Assembly (NCBI GenBank): GCA_951802195.1
Contig: OX637624.1
Coordinates: forward strand, 434,001-498,000
Length of the DNA stretch: 64,000 bases
Reading direction: 5' to 3'
DNA from: Tausonia pullulans
Taxonomy: Eukaryota > Basidiomycota > Tremellomycetes > Cystofilobasidiales > Mrakiaceae
The notes below the pieces were generated by a model, which saw only the letters and a list, made by a program, of their open reading frames with translations, made no database searches and was not told the DNA's origin. Below, in pieces: positions 33,895 to 45,900 of this stretch (position 1 is the stretch's first letter; the number at the start of each line of letters is the position of its first letter). The position numbers and the translations under genes were made by a program.

Positions 33895-34862
33895 TCAGGC
33901 GGCGGCATGCTTAGCGTCATAGTCCTTCTGCAATCCAGAGGGTCAACTCAGCGATTTGCTCGCTCGCTATCGGGTTCCTCGTCTCGCACTCACATCCCGC
34001 TTGAACCTGGCCGTCGTCAAGTCGAAGGCTGATCAGTTCCCCCAGTCCCTCCCGGCCGATAACTCTAGCTGACAGAAGCAAGCTGCTCACATGAGGATGC
34101 TAGATCCGCGAGCGAAAGAGTCTAAGTCAGGCAGCGCTGTCACCTTCGGCACCACGAAATGATGCACGTACTGTGGTTCTGGTTCGTGACGCATGTACAT
34201 CTCCCAGCCGATCGACTGGGATGAGAGGACGCATAAGCCTCCCCGGCATCGTTGCCCTCATCATCGCACGGACAGACCTGCCGAATGCCGCAGCCCCGCC
34301 ATTCATCTTCCGTCGCGATCCCCGGTGGGAGAAACTTGACGAGTTGTTTCGGGAGAGTTACATGTCTATACTCGTGCGTGCTGTCCGAGTCTAGAGTGGG
34401 CGAGAGGATTTCAAATTAAATAAGAAGGAACGCGTCGGCCAGGCGAGCGATTTCTCCGAGACGCGACGGGGAGCGAGGGGACGACGCGCCGTCGTCGAAG
34501 CCGGACAGACTCACATCTCGCCGAGTACCTGGTGGACCCGAGCTCAAGTTAGTGTCTCCATGACGGAGGGGGTAGGTGACAGAAAGACGTACTGGATGTT
34601 ATCTGAGTACTTCTCGATGGCTTTTTTCTGCTCGACCACGGAGTGTATTGGGGCAAGGTGCACAAACTGTCAGTGACGGAGGCTAGCGTGTGAAGCTGGG
34701 CGGATCACCAGGGTCCGCCGGTCAACGGCGACAGACCTTTTCGGCCTGATGTTCGTCGGTCGGCGGATAGGAGCGTGAGAGGGATGATCAGCGAGCCAAC
34801 AAGGGTTGGGCTCCGAGCGCGAACAGGACCGATATGCGGCGGACCTCGGTATAGGACGTCAT
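33895..34862 (-). CDS. CKS1: Cyclin-dependent kinase regulatory subunit Cks1/Suc1
   Basis: Nine small exons on the minus strand: 34845-34862, 34737-34745, 34593-34666, 34515-34528, 34278-34390, 34172-34215, 34091-34099, 33994-34006, 33895-33927. They give 108 residues, a normal Cks length. Cks1 binds CDK1 and phospho-sites on substrates, promoting multisite phosphorylation. Seen in order: IQYSARYSDSTHEYRHVTLP (anion-pocket region), LPPGIATEDEWRGCGIRQSIGWEMYMRH, and the hinge and last strand HEPEPHILMFKR (the beta-hinge HEPEPH is exact). Every junction is in phase, with exons as short as 9 nt. An N-terminal extension of about 30 residues precedes the core. It is head to head with CDK1, its binding partner. 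Confidence 0.95.
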
Positions 34863-35173
34863 GTTGACAGGTGCCGCGTGCTGGAGCTGTTGATAACTTT
34901 GTCTTGAGGGTCGGAGAGGGCCGCAGGCGGGGTATCGTTGGAGACAGGAAGACAAGGGAAAGGAGAAGGAGCAGGTGACAGGTCGCAATGATCGTTTGTT
35001 GTTGGTTGTTGTGGGACGCAGTGCAGAGATCAGGAGGGTGAGAGTGGAGGGGTCAGGGCAAGGCCCACCCACGGGCGAGGGAGGACGCGTCGAGCGAGAG
35101 AAAGAAGCCGCGAGAGGACCCTTTCAACAATCAACCTGCACCCGCCCCCAACTCCACAGCCACAACCATCGTC
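34863..35173. promoter_or_regulatory. Shared CKS1-CDK1 upstream region
   Basis: 311 bp separate the two start codons, so both genes must be driven from here or from each other's first exons. It contains an ACGCGT (MCB-type, MBF-binding in ascomycetes) at 35085-35090. The CDK1 side carries an A/C-rich leader. ACGCGT-like strings also occur inside introns elsewhere in this window, so the site is suggestive only. Confidence 0.5.
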
Positions 35174-36747
35174 ATGTCGCTCGAGAACTACAGCAAGCTC
35201 GAAAAGATCGGAGAGGGTCCGTCATCCGGCCCGCGACTGGACTCCAAAAACGTGCACTTCTCGAGCTGACTTTGTCCCTCCCTGCTTCCTCTTGCCGCTC
35301 GCTCGCTCGCTTGCATCCTGCTCCCTTTCTCCCCCTGTTTGTCCCCCTTCCAAACCCACGTCACTCCCGTCCCCCCATCTCAGGCACGTACGGAGTCGTC
35401 TACAAGGCCAAGGATGTCCACACGGGCCAGACGGTCGCCCTAAAGAAGATCAGGCTCGAGGCTGAGGATGAGGGCGTGCCGAGCACGGCCATAAGAGAGA
35501 TCAGCCTGCTCAAGGAGCTCAAGGACGACAACGTCGTCGGGTGGGTCTTCTTTCTTTCATCATTCTGCGCTAGGGAAACATCGCCCGTTGCTGAATCCGT
35601 CTACCCACCTACCCACCCCCTCTCGCCCGTCCGCCCTCCGCCCCGTCAATCTCTGCATCGTTGTTCTTGCGCGCTCTCGTCTCCCTCTTAGCTTGCTCGA
35701 CATCATCCATTCGGATGCCAAGTTGTACCTCGTGTTTGAGTTCCTAGACATGGACCTTAAGAAGTATATGGACACCATTGGTGCCCAGCAGGACGGTCTC
35801 AGCCCGGCCCTCATCAAGGTCGGTCGAGTCGCTCGCTCGTCGCGTCGAGGTCATCGTCACCGCGCGTCGTCGCCCCCTTGTATCTCCTGAGTCGACGGGC
35901 TCACCTTTCTTTCACTTTCTCCTCCAGCGCTTCACACTCCAACTTGTGAAGGGTCTTTACTTCTGCCACGCCCACCGCATCCTCCACCGCGACCTCAAGC
36001 CCCAGAACCTGCTCATCAACAAGGACGGAAACCTCAAGCTTGCTGACTTTGGTCTCGCCCGAGCCTTTGGCATCCCCTTGCGGACATACACGCACGAGGT
36101 GGGCTCGCCCTCAGGCTGCCAACTCCACGCTGTGCGCTGACCGATCGTGTGTGTCCAGGTCGTCACCTTGTGGTACCGTGCGCCCGAGGTCCTCCTCGGC
36201 TCAAGGCACTACAGCACTGCGCTCGACATGTGGAGCGTCGGCTGCATCTTTGCCGAGATGGTCATGAGGCAGCCTCTCTTCCCCGGTGATTCTGAAATTG
36301 ACGAAATCTTCCGCATCTTCCGGTAGGTTCCTGCGTGCCCTCTCGCTTTTACACTTGGCTGATATTGGAGGCATCCAGGCTGCTCGGAACGCCCAACGAC
36401 GACATCTGGCCGGGCGTCAAGGCTCTCCCGGACTACAAGACGTCCTTCCCACAGTGGCACCCGATCGACCTCGCCAAGGCTGTCCCGGGGCTCGACGAGT
36501 ACGGCCTCGACTTGCTGAAGGTGGATCGCCCCTCAAACTCTCACTTTGCTTGCGTCGCCCGACAACGAACGACTGACTCCTCTGGCTCCCTCCTACAGGC
36601 GACGCTCGTCTACGACCCGGCTCGGCGCATCTCCGGTGAGTTGTCGTGCTGCCTCTTCCTCCTCCGCATGTGCGCCTCCTGACTGACGTGAACTGTGCGC
36701 CGTCCTTCGCAGCCAAACGAGCTCTCCTCCACCCCTATTTCCAGTAG
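35174..36747 (+). CDS. CDK1: Cyclin-dependent kinase 1 (Cdc28/Cdc2)
   Basis: Eight exons: 35174-35216, 35384-35540, 35692-35818, 35928-36098, 36159-36322, 36379-36520, 36599-36635, 36713-36747. They give 291 residues, typical for CDK1. It is the master Ser/Thr kinase of the cell cycle. The Gly loop GEGTYG is at 13-18, with the inhibitory Thr16/Tyr17 pair. The exact PSTAIRE cyclin-binding helix is at 47-53. Catalytic HRDLKPQN has Asp131, DFG starts at 149, and the T-loop Thr164 is in [14 protein letters not shown]. The [13 protein letters not shown] Cks-binding region is conserved. It is the divergent neighbour of CKS1 and converges on SPT20. All phases agree. Confidence 0.97.
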
Positions 36748-37023
36748 AACCATCTCTCCATCTCCCCTACTTTTCGTCTGTGACGGAGGTATCCCTCCCC
36801 TCTCCCCCTCGCGCCTTCCCTCTCTGTATGTCATTCCTTCTCTTTCCCCTCTTTCCAAGTCAATTCCATCCGTGCATGCTCTGTCACATACAGCCCCAAC
36901 CCCATCTCCCTTTTTCATGCCTTTCTCCTTCAAACCCTCCTTTGCTTCTCTCTCTCGTTGTTCAGCTAGCTGCCTGCAGAATTACAAATCACTATCATCC
37001 AACCAATTGTCTACTGCTCGTCA

Positions 37024-39098
37024 TCATCGACCGCCGCCGCCCCACTGTCCACTCTGCCCTGGGAACCCTCCCCCCCCTGCCGCTCCATTCCCATACGACG
37101 GCGTCGTTTTCCCCGCCACCTGTGGCGACTGCGGAGGCGCCGTTTTCCCCCCCTGTTGGGCCCTCTGCAGCCTTTGTTGGAGGGCGTGCAACTGCGCGGC
37201 AGTCGGGGCGTTGGTCGGGTGAGGGGGGAAGGAAAACTGCGGGGCTTGCATCTGAGGTTGCGGTTGTGGAGGAGGGGGGTGTTTCGACCCGAGCATAGGG
37301 GAGGCCGCTGGTGGGACGGGCGTCTTCCCTGCCGTAACCGCAGTCGGAGGTGGAGGTGGGTTCGACAACCGCTGCTTCTTCGCTGGTCCACCAGCCGAGA
37401 CCCCTCCCGCTGGAGGCTCTTTGGCCTTCTTTAACCCGCCAGCGGCCTTCTTCTTCTTCGTCATTGTCGACGCAGCAGCAGCAGCCGTGGCCGCCGCGGA
37501 GGCAGCGTCCTCCGTGGCACCATCCGCCGCGGCGGATGCTTGCCGAGGCTGTTTGCCCGAGTAGCTGCCTCCCCCAGCGGCAGCAGGGGTGGCGTCTCCC
37601 TTTGCCTCCTCCTCAGCAACAATGGGAGACGATGCTGCTACCGTCGTCGCTGCTGCAGCAGTTGTCGTTGGCTTCTTGACGCTCACTTTGACCTTTGCTG
37701 CCGGTGGGGCGGGCGCGGTTGCAGCCGCCGTAGGAGGCTGCGACGAGAAAGCATTGAACCCCGTCTGCGTGAACGACGAGGAAAGAGCCGCTGGGGAGGC
37801 GCGGGCGGATTGGGCTGCGAATGCTGCTGCTGCTGCTGGTGCGACGGGAGCGGAGACGGGGGTGGGCTTGACAGGAAGGCCTTCGCCGGGCTTCGTGGTT
37901 TTGTGGCGGGCGGCCCATGATTCGATGAGGGTAATGAGGGAGAAGCTTTGTCGATGGGGAGGGGGGGGGGGGGGGGGGGGGGGAGAGAGAGAGAGAGAGA
38001 GAGAGAAAAGACGTCAGCCTCTTGATTGAAGAGGAGTGAGAGAGACAGGACAGCAGCGAACAACGTACGAAGGCTGGAAGCTCCCCGGCTCCTTGGCGAC
38101 CTCGCCAACATGATACGCCTGGTTTCTTCGGATCGCCTCATCTTGGTCGATTTTGGAGTGAGGACCTCCACGCGCCTTCTTGGATGCTCGGACTGCTGTC
38201 ATGGTGTCGGCCGCCGAAGACGACGACGATGCTGGTGTTGGATCCGTCAGAGACCGCGGGACAACAGGTGAGGGCGACGTAATGGCGATGGCCGAGTTGG
38301 CGACGCGGGTCGCGAAGAAAGAATTGCCGACGTAGAGAGGGGGGTTCGTTGCGGCCTAAGGAGATAGTAGCGATGGGCCTCAGTCGTGGTAAAAGGGGAC
38401 AGGTGCTTGCGACGGACGCGACGACGCGACGAGGGAACGACGGACCAGGAACCGACTCTCGAGCTCCAATGCATCGTAATCATCCCACCGTTCCGGCGAA
38501 GCGTCCGCCATGGCAGTTACATCGGTCCAGATGTTGCCCAGAGCCGGATGGAGAACAACACGGACGGGTCGTTGAGGCGGCGGCGGAGGGGGTGGACCTC
38601 CTCCGGGCTGATGCTGCTGCTGCTGTGGTGGTGGTCGACCTCGATGATCGATGAGCTCGACGATGAGGCAGCCGTCGTAATGGGGGACTTGAACTGCTGC
38701 CAGGGTTGGACCGAGGTCGTAAGGTATCCGCTGGGCTCGAACAGCTTGAAGGATGGCCTGTGGGAGGTCAAGGACGAAGGAGCGCGTCAGTCAGTCGAGA
38801 GACGCGTCGATCGAGGGACCAGACAAGAGGACTCGACCTTCATGGGACTGTCGTAAAGAAAGACTCCATTCTGAAGTGTGGATGGCGGGTCAGCAGGTCC
38901 ATACCAGGCGAGGAAAAGAAACCAAGAGCGAAAGAGACAGGCAGGCAGGCGCGCGCACGGGAGCGTCGAGGGACGGACCTGGCCTTTGAACCGAAAGTGT
39001 TTCGGGTAGAGTTCAATTGAGAGAGACGGCGGCGAGCGGCGAAAGCGTTTGAGAACGAAGCGGCTCTCCCTGTGGAGGTTATAGCTCGACGCCGACAT
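37024..39098 (-). CDS. SPT20: SAGA complex subunit Spt20
   Basis: Five exons on the minus strand: 38979-39098, 38838-38870, 38446-38757, 38069-38355, 37024-37945. They give 557 residues. Spt20 keeps the SAGA coactivator complex together. The Spt20 domain fills about residues 1-155: RFVLKRFRRSPPSLSIELYPKHFRF, GVFLYDSPMK, AILQAVRAQRIPYDL and HYDGCLIVELIDHRG, then WTDVTAMADASPERWDDYDALELESRFL. The C-terminal half is low complexity (Ala, Pro, Gln, Gly, Lys), common in fungal Spt20. The last intron (37946-38068) contains a 23-base C-run and a (CT)n tract in the transcript, followed by an AAG acceptor; that acceptor is the one that keeps phase, giving PS-FSLITLIESWAARH. Divergent from the EXPERA gene. 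Confidence 0.88.
37961..38006. repeat. G23 plus (AG)n microsatellite inside the last SPT20 intron
   Basis: On the plus strand, 23 consecutive G (37961-37983) are followed by about 23 bases of AG dinucleotides. In the SPT20 pre-mRNA this is a CT tract followed by C23, ending about 15 bases before the acceptor. It serves as the polypyrimidine tract. Confidence 0.9.
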
Positions 39099-39266
39099 GG
39101 TGGCAGTTGGGAGTCAGTCGACGACTGACGCGCTCTCTCCCTCGATGCACGCTTGTTGCACGAACCTCCGCCCTCCTCCGCTTCATTACCCAACCGTTGC
39201 CGCGCTCGTTCCCCCTTTCTTCTTTCTCTTACTGACGGCCACCTGCTAGCGTTCTTCCGACCCACT

Positions 39267-40307
39267 ATGACCAGGACTCCTCTTAGTGCGCGGCCGCGCG
39301 ACATGCTTTACTTTGGCTTCTTTGTCGTGCGTTCTCCCAAGTCCGACTCGTCCCGTCGCTGCCGCTGATGTTAATCTCGCCTCACAGATGCATATCGTCA
39401 GTCAGGCTCTAGGCTCTCTTCCTCATCATGCCCTTCTCTCACATAAGATGTCTTCCCGCATGCGCGCTTGCAGATGGCGACCCTTTGCGTCGAGTGAGTC
39501 GAGTTGGCACTCGCGTTCTCCTTGGACGCGTTAAGACTGAACCCACGAATCGCCCTCCTTTCCAGTCTACAACCCTTCTACCCTGCTCACCTCGTCCCGG
39601 AACCCCTGAAGCGGCTTCTAAGCTTCTATATGACCACCTCGAACGATCCTTGCATGCAGGTGCGCTCTCAGCCGTCTGTGCTTGCGTGTTCTTTCACTCA
39701 TCGCTTCGAACTCGTCTTCTTCAGGGGGCGATGGGACTTCTCGGAGCGAAGGATAACTCCTACATCTGGTTTGTCTCTCTCACTCTGTCGCATCCCCACG
39801 TGACTTACTGGCAAACTCCGCCCAGGTTCAAGTCTCTCATCGCCCTCGAAGGCATCTACCAACTCCCGACGTTCATCTTCGGCCTCTGGGGTCTTTGGAA
39901 TGACGACCGTCGGGTTCTCCTCCCTCTTCTCATCTACGGTGCCTCAACGACGACGACCGTCATCCCAGTGCTCTCGGTCGTCCTGTGGGCACCGTCGGTG
40001 GTCGAGGGGGTGAAGAATGAGTTGGCGCTGGATTCGATTCAGAGGACGATGCTGCTTAGTTCTTGTGAGTGAGGATCCTCCGCCTCATGAACGATCTCCT
40101 CCCGTTGAAATTAGTTATCCCCTTCCAGACATCCCTTTCCTCATCCTCCCGGTGAGCTTCCTTTCCCCAATGCGCTCGAGCCTCATCCACTGATACCTCC
40201 ACGTCTCGCCTCAGATCCTCATCACCGTCGACATGACGACTCGGATCAGGAAGCTCATTGAGGCCGCTCCGGCGTCAGTGACGACGACCAAGCGCAAGTC
40301 GGCTTGA
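39267..40307 (+). CDS. TMEM97/sigma-2 receptor-like EXPERA-domain membrane protein
   Basis: Eight exons: 39267-39326, 39388-39396, 39474-39493, 39566-39659, 39725-39768, 39826-40064, 40129-40151, 40215-40307. They give 193 residues. The family (TMEM97/MAC30, EXPERA domain) are four-helix ER or endolysosomal proteins linked to sterol handling. Seen: RPRDMLYFGFFVMHIV (helix 1), VDLQPFYPAHLVP, a segment around DNSYIWFKSLIALEGIYQLPTF (helix 2, conserved Trp and Glu), IYGASTTTTVIPVLSVVL (helix 3) and SSYIPFLILPILITVDM (helix 4), with a basic KRKSA end. The second exon is 9 nt. Function in fungi is not well established; the fold assignment is the solid part. Confidence 0.85.
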
Positions 40308-40393
40308 GGTCGCAGACGAACGGAGGCGCAGGGTGGGCTTGGAACAGAGACAAGTAGACAAGTAGACAGATGGAACATGTGCATTCCCCTTCT

Positions 40394-42655
40394 CTAAGCA
40401 TGTCCAGATGCCGAAGGTAACGTCCCTGGTTCTACAACACGCCCGAGGAAAATTTTTGCGTCGAAGACAAACGTCTTGAGGCTATCATCCTCGGCTTCAG
40501 GGTCTGGCCCTGAAGTCGACGCCGTCCGAGCCGGGGCTGGAGCCGCCAACGTGTCCTCAAGGCCGTCGTCGGATTTGTAGGTGTAGCTGACGACGAGGTT
40601 GACCTGAGCGATGAAGCGGGGCTTTAGTCGAATTCAAGCAAGAAAAGAGAGAGAGAAAGAAAGAACGAGTGCGCACCTCAATATCCCCCTTCGCCTCCTT
40701 CCCAACCATCAAGTCCAGCCCGATCTCCGTAACGTTCCCCCTCCTTTCCATCACCGCTGCCTGCTCCTTCCCCGCCTTCCTCCCGAGAGTTCCACCCGAT
40801 GCTCCAGCACCACTACCGAGCGACTTACGTCCCGCGGAGGTGAACGTCTCCTGAGCCGACGTCCCCTCGAGGAGGAGATCAATGTCACCATCGTCGTCGA
40901 CGCCATATTCCCAAGGATCGACGAAAGGCGAGACGGGGAAGGACGCGCATGTCAGGGAAGCGAAGAACGGTGGAGGGGCCACGGTTGCGGGTGTTGATGG
41001 CGGAGGAGGTATGTCGTCCGAGGAGGAGGTGCCGGTACGTTGCTGATGGGAGGAAGAGGTAAGCGGACGCTTGCCAAAGCGTGGGTGGTGAAGCTCGATG
41101 TGGACGTTGATTTTGTCGAAAAGCGGGTTCGTAAGGGCGAGGCGGAATGAGTACTGGGAAAGAAGGCATGGGCGTCAGTTTCTCGCGATATCTTGGCTAA
41201 ATAGACCGCTGCTCACATTCGACCCAGGCAGAAGCAATCCCGGCGGCGTCTCTTTGTCCACCCCAGCGCCGGTGGCAGACGAAACCCTCGTCGACTGACG
41301 TCGATGATGCGTCCCAGAACGGAATGAGTCCCCTGGAAGCCGACGAGCGACATCGATCGTCGGGAGGTACGATGACGCAAGAAGCTTGATCTTGTGTCGG
41401 ACCGACTGGGCCTTCTGCTCGGGCTTGATGAGGATGTGCCGGCACGTCGAACATCGCTTCGTCTTCTTAGATTGGAGGGGGACTCGGACGGGCTTAAGGT
41501 CGCTGGTGGGCCGAAGAGCCGTCGCTGTCAGTTGAAACCATTCGTCCCCGCTCCTCCCTCGAAGCGGCTCTCACTTACATGGCCCGAATCGACTGTCTCC
41601 AGCTACTCTTCCACCTCTGCTCCACATCCGCCACTCCTTCAAGCCCATCGATCGCCTCCAACCACTCCACCGCATCCTCCTCGCCTAACCCCGCCGAACT
41701 CGTCAGCCCCGCCTCGGATCGACAGTCCCCCCTGGGCAAGTACACAGGCACATGATCGGGATCCCTCCGGGCCAGAGCGTCCTTCTCTGCCGCCCGGGCG
41801 GAGCTAGAGCGGGAAGATTTGGAACGAAGACCGGGGACATCCCGGTGGAGGGCGGAGGTGGCAGCGAGCACGCTGGATGAGGTCGGGTGATGTTGGTGCA
41901 AGGAGGGGGAGGAATGTTGCTGCGAGGCTGCGCGGAGGAGGGGCTCAAAATGGTCCTTGAGCCGTTCGAACTCGAATGCATCGGGGGTCGCGTCCTCGGC
42001 CTTCTGAAGCTGGACTGTGGGTCGGTGGGAATAGCGTGGCAGAGGCGGAGTCGAGCGCGAGTGAGTGCCGGAGCGTCAGCATCCCAAACGAGCCAAGGAG
42101 TCAGCTTCGAGAAGCAATAACAACATACGCACGAGCAACACCCGTCGGCTTGTCAAAGACGATACCCGCCTCAGCCGAGCTCCATCGACAGAAGTTGCAG
42201 TAGAGGTAGAACGTCGGCTCCGGCGCGTTGTCGTCGCCCTCCTCTCCAGCAACGGCGGACGTCGTCGTCGGACTTGGGTCCGTCGCGTTGACGGCGAGCG
42301 TATTGTCGCAGTGCGGGCAGAGGAAGCAATTCCGGGCACACCTGAGAAGGAAGATTAGCACACCCATCAGCGATTGTCTGATGTCGCGAGAAAGGTTCCC
42401 AGCGATTTACCGGTTGAGCTCGGCCCTTACGCTCGCATTAGGGACCTCGAAGAGGCAGTGCGGGCAGAAGTAGCATGATATCTCGACCTGGACGCAACTA
42501 TCGCACCGGAGGGCATCACACTCTTCGCAGAAGTAGAGGTCCTGCATCGGGTGGAAATGTGTCGACGACGACGGCCGAGAAGGGTAGGAGAGCGTCGGGT
42601 CCGAGGCCTGGCAAGGGCAATGGATCTCAGCGGCGGGCAGACGAGGGGCCACCAT
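40394..42655 (-). CDS. Dynactin subunit 4 (p62)
   Basis: Six exons on the minus strand: 42411-42655, 42133-42341, 41579-42014, 41217-41502, 40677-41153, 40394-40603. They give 620 residues. p62 sits at the pointed end of dynactin, the dynein activator. The N terminus has paired zinc-binding cysteines: YFCEECDALRCDSCVQ, YFCPHCLFEVP, CARNCFLCPHCDNTL and YLYCNFCRWSS. The family motif PLQSKKTKRCSTCRHILIKPEQK is at about 310-335. Beta-rich segments follow (FRLALTNPLFDKINVHIEL, LTCASFPVSPFVDPWEYG) to the end. Start ATG 42655 gives MVAPRLPAAEIHC. Divergent from the sugar transporter (267 bp); converges on the EXPERA gene with 86 bp between stops. Confidence 0.92.
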
Positions 42656-42922
42656 GGTTAGGGTTCTTCGCTGGGCCGTGAGGGTAGACAAGGGTGGGAT
42701 GGGTGGGGTGGTGGTTGTCGAAGTCCAAAAGAGGATAAGAACGCGTCTTGTCGCGTCGCTCATCGGCCCGGTTGACAGGCGGGCAGTCCGGGCAATTCGA
42801 GAGGCGAGGCAAGACGCGGGGAGCGAGAGGCGGCCAACCATCACCCTCCTGCTTCCCCTCCTTCCCCACTCATCCACCCTCTTGCTTCTACGCCCCACTC
42901 CCATCGCGCCCCGCTCGAAAAG

Positions 42923-45900
42923 ATGACGGGCGGTCCTTCTCTGGTGGTTGCCGCCGCAGAGGATGCCTCCCTGCGCTGGGTTGGGACACCCCGGTGCGTG
43001 TGCTGCCGTGGTGTCATCATCTGGACGAGAGATGCCTTCGACCGAGTCTCAGACACCGCCAAGAAGCTGACGCATGATCCTTGCTTCCTCCTAATGCCTC
43101 AGAGTTGCCGGCCCAGAGTGGATGAAGGTACGCGCGGCCGCGGTGCCGCACGCGATACCCACGAGTGAAGGGCCATACATGCGCTGATGCCGTTCATTGC
43201 AATCACCACCAGTATCCCATCATCACCGCAGGCATGCTGGGCCTCCAGGCAGTCTGGACCATCGAGGTGAGCACGGCCGTCGACGACGAAGTCATTCCGC
43301 TCCTCCAACTCAGAAACATCTCGGTCCGCGCCCGCAGATGAGCCAAGCCTCACCCTATTTGCTCGAACTCGGCCTTTCCAAAAGCTACATGAGTCTGGTC
43401 TTTGTTGCTGGTGATTTAGATCTCTGGGGGCTTCATCCGTTGGTTCCAACTGATTCAAACGAGATGCATTCGGTCAGGGCCCTTGTCCGGGTTGATCATG
43501 CAGCCTCTCATCGGCGCCATCTCCGAGTACGGCATCTTGCCTTCCAAGCTTGAAACCATCATTGAACCCGACCTGACATCTGGCATACCATAGCCGGTGC
43601 CAATCGCGCTTTGGACGACGAAGACCGTTTATCTGGGGCGGGTGCGCTGTCACGGTTCTCGGGATGTTCCTCATGAGCTTCTCCAAGGAGATCGCCACTC
43701 TCTTCTTCTCTAACGAATCCTCTGTGGGTGGGGGTTATATTGTGGATGATTCAAATCGGTACTGACCTCCCCGTGCGCCTAAGAAAACCACCCTGGCGAT
43801 AGCCCTCGCCGTCTTCGCCGTGTTTCTCATTGACTTCAGCATCAACGCTGTCCAGTCCTCAGACCGCGCTCTCCTGGGTAATTCCTTGGCATCAGACCTT
43901 CTGTGAGACTAACTTCTGACGGCTCTCATCCTTAGTCGATACGCTGCCGCCGTCCGAGCAAGAGGAAGGCAACGCCTGGGCCGGTCGACTCTCGGGTTTT
44001 GGATCCGTGGCTGGTTTTTGGATGTGAGCCATTCTCGCCTCTTTCTCCTCTCCTCGCCCTTGCTGATGGCCTTTCAACAGTGGAAACATTGACCTTCCGA
44101 GTATTTTCCCCTTTATGGGCAAGACGCAGCTGCAGGCCCTCACGGTCTTCACCACTCTCGTTCTCCTCTCAACGCACGGTGAGGCTGGACTGGCCACTGT
44201 CTTGTCTGACGCCTTCGCTGAGCTTCATCTCCCCTATAGCTGTGACCACGTACGCCACGGAGGAACGGGTCTTGCTAGACGACCCGTCAGTTAGAGATGT
44301 ACCGGCTGCCTTGCGATAAGCTTGCTCCCTAACGAGCTTGTTTCGACAGTCGGCCAAAGGTCTCCTTCTGGGGTACGGCCGTCTCTATCTATACCAATGC
44401 AAAAACGTTGCCCAGGGATATCCGCTCCATTTGCTTCGTGAGTATGCTTCGCTTTCTTCTTCGTATATAGCATTTACTGACTTTCGCCCTTTCCGACTTA
44501 GTGCCAATTCTTCGCATGGTGAAGCTGCTCGCAAGCGTCTGAATGCTGCCGGCGCTGACTAACACCGCCCGTCCGACCTCCCAGGATCGGATGGTTTCCG
44601 ATCCTCTTCTTCACGTCGACTTGGGTATCCGAGCTGTACACCAACGCCGCCATCGCCAACGGCCGTTCTAGTAAGGACAACACCCTATGGGAAGAAGGGA
44701 CCCGCGCCGGCAGTCGGGCGCTCTTCTTCTTCGCTGTGACTTCATTGGTGACTGCGATCCTCCTCCCCCTGATGGTCGCCTCGACCACGGCGCCCCCTGA
44801 ATCGGGGTCCGATGGTGTCATGGCCCGGCTTGTCACTTTATGTGATCAGATCGGGCTTCCCTCCGCGATGCGACCGCCTTACTCATGGCTCAGCTTGGCG
44901 TTTGTTTGGGCGTTGTCCCACGTGAGTGCGGAATATCGCCTTTGAAGAGAATGGCAGCAGCTGAGGCTCTCCTCTAGGCCCTATTCGCTCTCTCCATGGG
45001 CCTCACCTTTTTCGTTACTACCGTCCGGAGTGCGGACTTTGTCATCGGTCTCACTGGGGTCTGTTGGGCCATCACTCAATGTTCGTTCGACTTGTCTCAC
45101 TACCTGTTGGTGTTCCGTCGCTGACGAACATCTTGTATCATTAGGGGCACCCTTCTCCCTAGTCAGTGCCACTAGGTACCACATCTGTTCAAGGGATGAG
45201 ACTGACCTCTTTTCTCTGTCGACAGCTTGGAGAACTCATCCTTGCGGATTCCAAGGAATCCACTGACGGCGTGCCCCTGCGCCCTCTTCGGAGCTCGCTC
45301 TCTCAGGCCGATGACGACGATTTTGGAGGCGCCGAAGGATCCTCGCTCCTGCCACACGATACCAGAACACCCCACGAAGAGCGACACTCGCTCGCTCGGT
45401 CGCCAACAGACGTCGTCTTTGTGCGGCACTCGTTCGACTCGGGTGACGACGGATGCAAGCCGATCTCTTCTCTGGAGGAGGAGGAGGGCCTCCCGCCTTC
45501 GGAGACCAGTGAGCGGCGAACCCGGTCCTTTGATCGGCTCGACAGGCGGGCGAACGGCGGGCAGTCCACAGCTGAGCAAGCTGGCGTCATCCTGGTGCGT
45601 CGTAGAGTCTGTGAGGGGCGGGAATTGAACGCTGATGTCTATCCTCGGCTGCTTAGGGTATTCACAACGTCTTCGTTGTCATCCCACAGTTTCTCGTCAC
45701 TTTTCTTTCCTCCATTATCTTCTACCTCCTCGCGCCCGCTCGGCCATCCATACCTGCGATACCGGGAATTATTCCGACGACAAACACAACCCTTTCGTCA
45801 CCCCCGCCGCTTCCCCCCATCGCGAACGACGATGAGATCTTGCGCCGTTCTGGCGCAAGAGCCGAGGCCTCTGCTTCTCCGGACGCTGTCGGGTTTGTCT

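Noticed and set aside
35085-35090. ACGCGT as proof of MBF control of CDK1/CKS1
   Set aside because: ACGCGT-like strings are frequent in this GC-rich window, also within introns, so a single site is only suggestive.
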